Shown in pieces: positions 1 through 9,260 of a stretch of 64,000 nucleotides of DNA. The translations under genes were made by a program, and so were the position numbers. Below the pieces are notes generated by a model, which was not told the origin of the DNA, made no database searches, and saw only the letters and a list, made by a program, of their open reading frames with translations. Numbering within the stretch: position 1 is the first letter of the stretch; every line of letters starts with the position of its first letter. The stretch lies in contig CM057228.1 in NCBI GenBank assembly GCA_029891385.1, forward strand, positions 22,964,309-23,028,308, written 5' to 3'. The stretch comes from Erythroxylum novogranatense. Its lineage: Eukaryota > Streptophyta > Magnoliopsida > Malpighiales > Erythroxylaceae.

Positions 1-268
1 TTTTCTAATTTTGTGGGTTTATAAGAATTTTTCTGAAATTTTCGGAGCAATAGGTCCGGATCGAAAAATTGACTATTGACTGATTAATTGAGTTTCGGTT
101 CTGAGATTGATTGAAAATTGGCATGGAATAGTTAGAGTTATGATTTTAGAAGTTATTATTCATAGTTGATGGAATTCGGGAGAAATTAGAATTAGAAACC
201 GACTCGAGGTGGTTTGGATCGAACTTGTGGCAATTAAATTTGCCAAATAAGCCTTATTAATCCTTTAA

Positions 269-276
269 TATATAAA
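269..276 (+). promoter_or_regulatory. TATA-like box of LTR A
   Basis: TATATAAA lies at the same relative place as the TATA runs of the related LTRs (about 2901-2916 in LTR B; minus strand at about 55843-55857 and 62267-62281). A CT-rich stretch follows. It is the likely promoter for LTR transcription; assignment is by position and motif only. Confidence 0.5.
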
Positions 277-820
277 GCCTAACCTTTGAAGTTTTGCTCC
301 ACGATTTCTTCTTGCTTTTGACAGAAACATCTTCTTCCTTCTTCCATCATCGTGGATCCTTCTTTGATTTGTTTCTTGATTCCTTCTTGCCATTTGTTCC
401 TTTCCTTTGCCTTGAATCGATTTGTTGCTTTGGAGTGGGTAAAGAAGAATTGAAAATGGGTTTTGCTTGGGTGATTGCCGTGGGTGTGTGAGTTGGAGTC
501 TGGTGTGATCCTTGAAGATTTGAGGTTTTAATCAAGTAAGGTACTTCTTTCTTGCCTTATATAGTTTGATTGGTTGATTTATAGAGTTATTTGGATGATT
601 TAATTTGTATATTTGAGGATTTGGCATTTAGGATTTCCGATGGTTATTTTTGTTGATTTTGATTTGGGTATTTGTGGAATAATGGTTGATTTGTGGATTT
701 AAGGTTAGGAATGAGTTGTGTTAAGTGTAGAATGTTGTCTTAGAGTGTTTAGAATGGATTTGGATGGATTTATATCAGAAGATCTAAGAAATTTCTGGGT
801 TTCGGAGGTTTTTCTGGGTT

Positions 821-1020
821 TGCACGTCGCGACGTGTGATGAACATGCCGCGGCGAGCCACCCATTCTTGCACGTCGCGACGAATAAATAAATATTAGTC
901 GCGACGAGTCGAGTTCTGGCGCACGTCGCGACAAGGGGATGTGTGCACCCGGCGAAGCGGATTAAATCTGCGTCGTCGACGACGAAAGAAGATTTCATCT
1001 TGTGGCGAGGACCGACGTCG
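821..1020 (+). repeat. GC-rich palindromic island in LTR A
   Basis: This 200-bp stretch in an AT-rich LTR contains repeated decamer palindromes of the CGTCGCGACG type (near 824, 870, 900, 927) and variants such as CGCGGCGAG. Equivalent islands occur in the same place in the related LTRs at 3281-3475, 41485-41665, 55198-55480 and 61618-61905. It lies between the TATA box and the second splice-like exon. Function is unknown; a regulatory or methylation-dense element is possible. Confidence 0.7.
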
Positions 1021-1290
1021 CAATGAGGGAGTCCAATTTCTGAAAATTGATTTTTGTTCCTTTTGAGGTTTTGAAATTGGGGATTTAGGAATTTGATGAT
1101 TCAATTGGTTATGGATTAAATTCAATTTGAAGATTATGAATTCGGGATTGAGAATTGAGATTGGGGGAAGTTCGGATTAGTGACGGAAATGTCATAAAAT
1201 GTATAGTACGTACATTGTTCGATACATATGCATCATTGAGTATTGGAATTGATATAATTAGTAATGTTATTTATATTTTGATTGTTATAG

Positions 1291-1358
1291 AGGCTCAAGT
1301 GGATCGCCGATTGTCCGACGTAGGCGAGACTTCTCGGCAGTAGCTCGGAAGTTCTGAG
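1291..1358 (+). other. Candidate internal exon of the LTR A transcript
   Basis: The 68-base segment is bounded by an acceptor-like GATTGTTATAG and a donor-like GAG|GTGAGTAAC. Matching segments of 62-67 bases with the same borders occur in all related LTRs (13772-13833 plus; 40915-40981, 54639-54704 and 61067-61132 minus). Shared internal sequence includes a GATGGATC-like core and an AGCTCGGAAGTT-like 3' end. No shared reading frame is evident, so it is probably noncoding. Splicing is inferred from motifs. Confidence 0.45.
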
Positions 1359-1601
1359 GTGAGTAACCTAGTTGGTTTCTCAACCTATATTTGTTACATT
1401 GTATGCAATTATGCCAGGTGGAGTTAAGGATGGATTCTTTGTGTTTGTTTTGATTGATTTCGGACCATAGGTGTTCGAAATATTTGGATTGTCCATAGAA
1501 GTGTAATTTGTGTATAAATTGTTTATAATTGGTTTCAAATGTTGAAATATTGGAAATTTCATATGTGCATACATGCATAAAAGTATGATCAGATAAAGGC
1601 A

Positions 1602-1765
1602 GTTGTGACCGGTGCAACCACCGTATTCAGAGCTTCAAGCTCAACGCACAGGGCTTCGTGCCCAATGATTTTCAGAGCTTCATGCTCAACGTATTAGGGC
1701 TTTTGAGCCCAATATTTTCAGAGCCAATGGCTCAACGTATATGAGCTCAGGCGCACGGTTACAAC
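1602..1765 (+). other. Stem-loop array closed by a 10-bp stem (LTR A copy)
   Basis: The segment starts GTTGTGACCG and ends CGGTTACAAC, which pair with one G-U. Inside are consecutive short hairpins: GAGCTTCAAGCTC, GGGCTTCGTGCCC, GAGCTTCATGCTC, GGGCTTTTGAGCCC and GAGCCAATGGCTC, separated by AAC/AAT spacers. Stem bases change while pairing is kept (GAGCT/AGCTC, GGGC/GCCC, GAGCC/GGCTC). Homologous arrays lie at 40460-40642, 54123-54351 and 60549-60779. This points to a structured RNA; role unknown. Confidence 0.65.
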
Positions 1766-1924
1766 AACGAAAGAAAACGAAAGAGTCACATGTACATTGC
1801 ATATATGAATGTTCAAATGTGAATTGTATGAAAGGCGTATCGCCTTATAAATGTGAATTCGAATGCATGTGATTCTTGATTGCAATAATATATATTATAG
1901 CGTGAATTGTTTGCCTATGCATGA

Positions 1925-1977
1925 GTTGGGTGAACCATCGATGATGGTTTCTCACTGAGTTCGCAAACTCACCCAAC
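1925..1977 (+). other. Three-way-junction block (LTR A copy)
   Basis: GTTGGGT (1925-1931) pairs with ACCCAAC (1971-1977). Between them lie AACCATC-GAT-GATGGTT and GAGTT-CGCA-AACTC, two perfect hairpins. The block sits directly upstream of a TTTTTCAG acceptor-like site. It is the most conserved stretch among the five large LTRs. Confidence 0.7.
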
Positions 1978-2349
1978 ATTGCATTTATTTTTCAGGACAG
2001 CGATAGTTTGACTCCTAGCTCTAGTCAGTGAGACTTTTCCTGCTGTGTATGTGCCGGCGAGAGGAGCATGGCCCACAGGTCGGTCAGCTGGGGGTCTTTT
2101 GGGATATTTTGGGAATGACATAGTTAGGAGTTGCTACTGTTTATTTTGGGCTTGTATAGTTGTAAATATGACCGAATGGTGTACTTATGGTTTTATGAAA
2201 TGAATGGAAAGTATCTTTTGGTTTTAAAATTTAGTGAATTAATATTACTGCTTTATTATATTGATGCCATGAGTTTTATAGAAATGATCGAATCGTAGTG
2301 CACCCTCATCGTAGGTTATGCATCGGTACGACCTACGGGCATCCCGGTG

Positions 2350-3611
2350 TGTAACATCCCGTCACCGATGGGAATGTCATATTGGTAAATTGAGGCGGGA
2401 TAGGATATTACCGCATAATATTGACTGAGCATCCTGTTGACCTCTAATGTTGGAGGCCATGAGTCTTTTGCACATGCACATATAGGTACATGCATTCATG
2501 ATATTTCCCGGCTTTTGATTGTGATATTGATATGAATTGGGTTATTGGGAATAATTGATCTGATTTGATTATGATTTATGGGAAATTTTGGAATAATTGA
2601 GTTTGAATATTGAATTGGAAATATTACGAAGGAATTGCCAAGTAATAGTGACTCTTCGAAATTTCTCTAGAAAATTCGAAAGAAAAAGTCCAGACCGGAA
2701 ATTTTCCGAGTGGCGGACTGATTGAGGGTATAGGACCGAAATGACTGTTCAATGGCCATGGAAATTAGAGTTTATGATTTTAGAAAGTAATATGTTGAGC
2801 CATTGAAATTTGGAGACGAATTGAACTGGAAACGAAATTGAAAAGAGAAAGAGATTTAATTGTTTTGAGATGAAAACGACAAGAGGTTTAATTGTTAACC
2901 TATATATATATATATGCCTTTGGGTCTTGAAAATTGAAAAAGGAAAGAAATCCTTTCCTTCTCCTAGGGCACGATCACCTCTTCTTCTTCCTTGGCTAGT
3001 TTTCGATCCTCCCTTTGAGATGATTGTTGATTCTTCTTACGTGGTGGAAGAATATTTAGCTTGAGCCATGAGAGATGAAGAAGTGGGAGAGGAGAAGAGA
3101 GGGTCGTGAGTGGTGAAAGAGTGGGACGATTTCGGAAATGTTTGAAGGAAAGCTTGATTTGGTAAGTGATTTCAATATATGTTGTTATTAGTGAGTTTAA
3201 TGCATTTAGTGTGGTTAAATGTGAAAGATTGGGGTAGTTGGTTGAGTTATTACTGAGTTTTGAGAGAGAAAAGAGGGAGAAGCTCGTCGGAGAAGACGAC
3301 TCACGGCGAGAAAATTGTGTTCTCGCCGCGGCGCGTGCGAAGGCCTCGCCGCGGCGAGCTTACAGGAGCACGTCGCAGCGAGCCTCCCCAACCTTCCATG
3401 CCGCGACGAGCAATTCTTGTCGTCGCGCCGAGCGCCCCTTGTCACCGCGACGAACGTCCTCACGTCCTGGCGAGGCTGTTTTTCTTGAATGAATGTAGTT
3501 TGGTTTTAAAGGCATAACTTTTGGTATAGACCTCCAATTGAGGTGATATTTGATTCGTTACGAACTAGAGAACGAGCTCTACAACTGGGGAAAAGAATGA
3601 GAGTTTGAATT
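2350..3611 (+). mobile_element. LTR B (solo gypsy-type LTR), first part
   Basis: It begins TGTAACATCCCGTCACCGAT, closely matching the start of the LTR at 39891-42623 (minus strand). A TATA run lies near 2901-2916, a donor-like GGTAAGTGATTT at 3161 and a GC-rich island at 3281-3475. It is inserted in LTR A and split at 3611 by copia C (TSD GAATT). The second part is 13375-15054, which ends GGGGTGTTACA like the 53468-62881 LTRs. No internal element sequence is attached, so this is a solo LTR of about 2.9 kb once the insert is removed. Confidence 0.85.
3281..3475 (+). repeat. GC-rich island in LTR B
   Basis: Dense CGCCGCGGCGAG-like and CGTCGCGCCGAG-like motifs, the counterpart of the islands in the related LTRs. 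Short overlapping frames here are compositional and are not genes. Confidence 0.65.
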
Positions 3612-5544
3612 TGTAGGAAAATCCTGGGAGGTACATCACTTGTACCGGCAGCGGAAAACAAAAAATTTTATTCCCGGGACTTTCCCGAATCCCAGGATCC
3701 CGGTATCGGTATGAAGACATCAACCTAAATAGCCAAAAGAGACTATCTCTAAAGGTGATCCACGCAGAGATAAGAAAATCTAACCGAGTCAAACCCCTTT
3801 GACCCGGAAATAGCTAGAACAGATTAAAGGTGCTAGACCTACCTACCTCATCCGGAGAGTCAAGGAAACGTTGAACCATGTGCTTGGAGAAGAGAAGAAT
3901 CGATGATGGCTTAAGAGAAAACAAGGAATCAAAACTCTTTTCACCTTTTGCTTAACACTTAAGCATTTTCTCTTGTTCCCATATGAAACCGTCGGCCATC
4001 ATCCTTCTAAGCCTCCTTTTATGTATCTTTTAACTCTATAAAAGAGTTCCATAAGAAGAAGCCAAGTGGATGGCTTTAAGCCATTCATTTATTAATGAAT
4101 TAAAGAAAAGAGCTTTGAAAAGTCAAAGCTAATCTCTTCTTCCCTTCATTCCACGCACATGTCAATATATATATAATATTAATTAATTAATTACTTAATT
4201 AATTAATTAGAATATATTTGCTAAGGTCCAGTCCAACTGGGTCTGGCCCTACCACCTCGGGCCCGGTGTCAAACAACTCCGGAAACCTTTCTTAGCAATA
4301 TCGATGTCGCGATCTCATCGAGACATATCCCAATCCCATTGGGATCCATTTAATCCTAATGCTCTCCATAATTGGAACTCGTCCAATTACTATTTTCTGA
4401 TTCTCGAGACACTCTTATGCGTGTGACCCTTTAGGTTCCGGTTATGTTGGCCACTTAGATTAACAATTAATCGAGCAAGTCATGAGCGGTATCTAGCAAC
4501 ACATCATGACCCCTAATTGACCGGAAAGTAATCGGTTTGATGTATTCATCACGAACCGGATCACGAACCCTTTCATGATAATTACTGTGTAATTCGTCCT
4601 TTCACCATCCTATACCCCACTTGGTTATGAGTATGGTCAAAGTGTCAACTCTCACTAGACCGAGTCTAGCCCAGTGATATCGCTTCTCGATCACGGAATC
4701 ATTACTTTATATGTCAATGAAGACACTCTTCATGACATACATCTTGGCCGACTTTAGTAATGATCCCGACAAGAGGCCGTGGGTATCTCTTCCGCTAATC
4801 CGAAATGGTGAATCCTTTATTGGCTACTCAATTATCTTCAATACCTCAAGTCGCACCCAAGCACCACCCTATGAGTTACCTCCGAAGGCAACAAGGAATG
4901 GAGTCAAAGCACAGGATCAGTATCCAAGATATCTTTGAGTACCTCAAGTCTAAGGATACTTGCACCATTGCTATGATGAGATTATCACTGACACTTAGAT
5001 AAGATATCCATGTGATGATCTCATGGCAGGTCATCCAATGTACTTACTACCACTAGTAAGCATCCACATGTCAATTCTAAATATCTCATATTTACAGTTT
5101 CTGAGATCCACTGCTTGATCCAATCAAGGAATATGACATGTGCTAGTCTATCCGGATTAATGATGTCCAGTCTCATTAATCCCATGACTAGGGAAAATTC
5201 TGATACTGACATAATTGCACATGATAGGAATCTCAGGAGTATGAACACATCATAATTTCCTTCATGCTATGTCATATATCATGGACTTCATTAATTCGAT
5301 TAAAGATCCAATCAATTCATAAACAATGTTTATGAATATCAAATTAATGAATAATGCCTTTTCTTTATTTATTCATAAAGTCCGTGATACGATCGTGAAT
5401 AAAACGCTAAAGGGATTGCCTTTAGGGCACAAATAAACAAGATCGATTTGAACAAGTCGACTTATCCAATGAACAAGTCGACTTATCGGTACCGAACATG
5501 TGTAAGTCGACTTACACATGGTACAAGTCGACTTATCACTTACA
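3612..5544 (-). repeat. 3' LTR of copia C
   Basis: 1933 bases, TG..CA ended on both strands (plus strand starts TGTAGGAAAATCC and ends ATCACTTACA). The end at 5452-5540 (the U3 start in sense orientation) has four copies of AAGTCGACTT, one inside the longer palindrome GTGTAAGTCGACTTACAC. Differences from the 5' LTR cluster at CAG/CTG/CCG positions. Confidence 0.93.
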
Positions 5545-5560
5545 AATCTCCCACTTGACC
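5545..5560 (-). other. Polypurine tract of copia C
   Basis: The minus strand reads GGTCAAGTGGGAGATT directly before the 3' LTR, the expected plus-strand priming site. Confidence 0.85.
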
Positions 5561-5569
5561 TAAAGCCAA

Positions 5570-6870
5570 TCGCCTTAGTATCTAATACCATAAGCGAGTC
5601 CATGAGAATCACAATTCTCCCGTGACAATGGCTTTGTCAACTAAACAAAGAACACTTTGCTCGGGAATTCTCTCTATCGGATATCATGTCGACTAATGAT
5701 CTCCGAATCGGTGGCACGAGTTCGGATCGTCGATAAGACCTGGTTCCTTTGCTCGCACACTAGCCCCATTGTATCACAATACAATCCTATGGGTCCATCA
5801 CGGTAGGGACCGATCAAGTTCAAGAATGAACTTCGATCCAAACCGCTTCTTTGTGCATCTCATGCGACATTGTACTCTGCCTCGGTTGATGAATCAACAG
5901 TCCTCTCTTGTTTGGAACCTTTCCAATTGACCGCCACGCTATTCAGTGTGAATGTATATAACCTGATTGTGATTCAGAATCATCCTTATCGATTAAATAC
6001 TAGCATCCTAATGCTCGCCACTTGAAATTTGCATCTCCAAAGATCAAGAAAACATCCTTAAGGCTTCACAAGTACTTGAGGATATTCTTGACAACCACCC
6101 AAATGACCCTCACCAGATCCGATTGGTATCGCCGTAACACTTAGAGCATACGATACATCGGGCCTCGTACATAGCATTGATCCATGCTAAACCTCTTAAG
6201 CATCTCATCTATGTACGATGATTGTGAAAGACCAAGCAACCTTTTGATTTATCTCTATAAATCTATATCCCTAGGATATAAGTTGCTTCACAAAGGTCTT
6301 TCATCGCAATTGATTCGACAACCAAATTTTAACGATTGCAAAGATAGAGACATCGCTTCCTAGTTACAGTATGTCATCTACATACAACACAAGGAATACG
6401 ATTGCATTCCCATTAACCTTCTTATACACACAATGATCATCCGGATTTTGTGAGAAATCAAACTCTTTGATTGACTCATCAAAACGGATAATCCAACTCC
6501 TGGATGCTTGCTTCAATCCAAACATGGATTTCTGAAGCTTGCATACCTTTTCGCCATCGATGGAAGTGAAGCCTCGGTTGTGTCATACACATCCTCTGCA
6601 GATTTCCTCTCGTGAAAGTCGTCTTCACATCCATTTGCCATATCTCATAATCATAATGAGTGGCAATGGCTAGAAGTATCCTAATGGATTTAAGCATTGC
6701 TACGGGGCTGAAGGTTTTGTCATAGTCAACTCTTTGTCTGTGACGAAATCCTTTAACCAGAAGCATTGCTTTATAGGTAATCAAATTACCATCCATGTTG
6801 GTTTTCTTCGAAAACTCCTTTGCACCCTCGTGGGTTTTATCCTTCGTGTAACAACCAAAGTCCATACTTG
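5570..6870 (-). pseudogene. Copia C reverse transcriptase / RNase H, decayed
   Basis: On the minus strand from about 6865 down, a frame shows the start of a copia RT: a KTNMDGN motif, then a VDYDKTFSPVA block (about 6715-6750), then an IWQMDVKTTF block (about 6610-6640) that is the first catalytic-aspartate region of copia RTs. After that, similarity continues only by switching frames. RNase H-like blocks occur around 5740-5900. No continuous frame remains. In the intact family this region copies the RNA genome and degrades the template. Some shifts lie at CTG-type positions and may be assembly artefacts. Confidence 0.8.
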
Positions 6871-6949
6871 GTTTTCATACATGGAATCCATTTGATTTCA
6901 TGGCACAAAGCCATGTTCCGACTCAACTTTTCGTAACCTGTTCATAGGT

Positions 6950-8450
6950 AGTAGGCGCATCATCTCATATGAGCAATACGCCATTCTGTTCACTTACGAG
7001 AAATTCATATCTCTCGGGAATAGAGCGTATCCTACATGACCTACGAAATTCTTGTGTAATAGAAGGTTGAACTGTTACCTCATCTATATGAGTTACAGTT
7101 TCAGATTCAGGCAGTTGATCTATGTTTGTTCGAGAATCTTGAACTTCTCCAAGTTCAACTTTGCTCCCACTGTCCTCTTGTAAAAGAAACTCTTTCTTTA
7201 AGAAAACAGCATGCTTGGAAACAAACAACTTTTGTTCCTAAGCAAGGTAGAATTGATATTCCACGAACAAACACTTGTCGACTTTACATCAAATGTATCG
7301 ATCGTGTCCGCTTCACGAAGGTGACAACCCCAAACTTTCAGATGAGAAAGATAGGGCTTTCAGTTAGTCCATATCTCCATATGGAGTAACCACAACCGCT
7401 TTTAATGGAACTCGCTTAGCAAGTAAACAAATTGTCTCAAGCGATATTCCCAAAATCAGTAAAACCTATCATCAATCGGACCATGTCTAACAAGGTTCGA
7501 TTTCTCCTTTCAGCCACACCATTGTGTTGTGGCGTGTAAGGTGGAGTATACTGAGATAAAATCCCATTATCTCTGAGATAATCCAAAACTGTTGGTCTAA
7601 GCATTTTCCACCACAATCAGATCGTAATGTATTCATACTTTTACCAAGTTAGTTTTCTACTTCATTTCTGAATTATTTGAACGCTTCAAACGCTTCAGAT
7701 TTGTATCTCATCGACATGATACCTATATCGTGAATAATCATCGATAAAAGTAATGAAGTAAAACAACCACTTATGGCATGGATGGACATCGCACCACATA
7801 CATCCGAATGTATTAGGTCTAATATTCCATTCACTGCTTACCCTTCCCTTAAAGGATAACTTAGTCATCTTGCCTAATAAACAAGATTCGCATGTGTCAT
7901 ATGATTCATAATCAAATGACCCTAAACATCCACTCTTATGGAGCTTAGCGATGCGTGTCTCATTTATATGGCCAAGCCGACAATGTCATAAGTAAGTTGA
8001 TTTTAAATTATCTCGATTATGTCTTTTCGCGTCATTGACATTCAGAACTGGATATGACATATCTAATATGTCAATTCTATTGCATAATGTACCAGTACCA
8101 TAGAGCATTCCATTGCAACTAATAGAACAACCATTGCTACTAAAAGTCCAATGGAAACCAGCTCTATTGAAACAAGAAACAGACAATATGTTCTTTGTTT
8201 AAAACGGGTACAAAATGACAATCATCCAATTTGAATATAAGCCCACTAGGGAGTAACAAGACATAAGTGTCTACGGTTAATGTAGTAACTCTTGCTCCAT
8301 TACCTACACAAAGGTCTAGTTCTCCTTTTATGAGCTTTCTACTGTCCCTGAGGCCCTACATATCATTTCATATGTATGAGCCACATCCGGTATCAAATAC
8401 CGATATGTTTGGATCAGGAATAGTATTAACCTCAATGACAAACATATTTG
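6950..8450 (-). pseudogene. Copia C protease remnant and integrase, decayed
   Basis: Reading the minus strand downward: a VSCFNRAGFHW segment (near 8160-8185) typical of the stretch between protease and integrase; RLGHINETRIAKLHKSG then CESCLLGKM (about 7870-7980), the HHCC zinc-binding and GAG-pre-integrase region; ITFIDDYSRY (about 7745-7775), the first catalytic Asp of the integrase core; and YTPPYTPQHNGVAERRNRT (about 7500-7555), the catalytic Glu region. A linker before RT with a RRSCRIRSIPERY motif lies at 6965-7228. Several stops separate these blocks. Domain order is that of Ty1/copia. Confidence 0.82.
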
Positions 8451-8499
8451 AAGAAGTAGAGGCATCTGATGCCTTCTTCTGCTTCAGAAACTCCAGATA

Positions 8500-9260
8500 G
8501 ACTTTACAGTTTTGCCTTCAGTGGCCAGTCTTGCCACAGTGAAAGCAAAATCCTTTTGGGGAAGAATCTTTGGTTTTCCCTTGATGGCACTTCCATTTGG
8601 TTTCTTGGCCTTTTTCTTCTTTGAACTAGAAGAAGAAGCATCCACCATTAGCACTTGCTTGCTATCCTCTTGATAGCTCGATCAATGTTTCTTGAAAGCA
8701 GATTGATCATTCAGGAATTGTTGTGGATATTTGGTTTATCCGATAGTTTATCACAAACTGTGAATAACTGTCGGACAATCCAACCAGAATTAAGTCTCTA
8801 CTTAACTCATAATCCATTACAAATCCTAAGACGACCAATCTCTCAATATAGCCATTCATCTTGTGGCATCTTGCATGCCAGATATCCTCGAGCCATCTTT
8901 AATGGTGAAGAGAAGCCTCGAGGTCTCGAACCTTTCGATCGAGCTTGCTCATCAAACAGCTCCCTAAGATGAAATACTATAGAGTGAGCATCCATGGACT
9001 CGTGCTGCTACTGCAGCTCTGGTGACATCGAGGCAAGTAGCCATGTCCCTGTCCTTTAGATGCTTCCAATATGCTTTCTGATCCTTATCAGAAGCATCGA
9101 CAACAGGAGCATCTGGAAGTGGAACATCTAGACGTATCCCAGTTCCTCGATCGAGAACAATTTCGATTCCTCACCAATCAAGAAAATTCAGTCCAGAATA
9201 GAGAGCGAAAATTCACACTGAAAAACTTCTTCAATCAACCTAGCGCGATAGAGAGAAGGA
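8500..9260 (-). pseudogene. Copia C gag, decayed
   Basis: A CCHC zinc knuckle CFHCGKTGH-stop-RQNCK is visible at about 8512-8554. The fifth position after His, normally Trp in the sister copy at 21325-21390, is a TGA here. Upstream (higher coordinates, to about 9250) the minus strand aligns in broken frames with the gag of element E (21619-22050), for example the DASD..AYRKHL stretch. Gag would form the virus-like particle and bind the RNA genome. Confidence 0.72.

Larger units (their letters stand above)
1359..1995 (+). other. Candidate intron in LTR A carrying structured RNA
   Basis: It starts GTGAGTAACCTAGTTGG and ends TTTATTTTTCAG, a good donor and acceptor pair conserved in all five related LTRs (637 to 809 bases long). 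It contains the stem-loop array (1602-1765), the AAGGCG-TAT-CGCCTT hairpin (1832-1846) and the three-way junction (1925-1977) placed just before the acceptor. Splicing itself is inference. Confidence 0.45.
1..2349 (+). mobile_element. LTR A, Ty3/gypsy-type LTR, main part (start lies outside the window)
   Basis: The first 300 bases align with the start half of the two LTRs at 53468-62881 (read on their minus strand), for example the GGTCCGGATCG block near 53. The last part (about 1600-2349) instead matches the end half of the LTR at 39891-42623. The body carries a TATA box, a GC-rich palindromic island, splice-like signals, a hairpin array and a three-way-junction block, all shared with the other large LTRs. 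It is interrupted at 2349 by LTR B and resumes at 15060, where it ends GGGGGCGCTACA. The 5-bp duplication is CGGTG (2345-2349) against TGGTG (15055-15059), one change compatible with CpG decay. Whether this is a solo LTR or half of a full element cannot be decided because its left end is outside the window. Confidence 0.8.

Noticed and set aside
3238..3517. Overlapping frames over the GC-rich island of LTR B
   Set aside because: Several frames are open at once on both strands, which follows from GC-rich palindromic sequence. No conservation of a frame between LTR copies.
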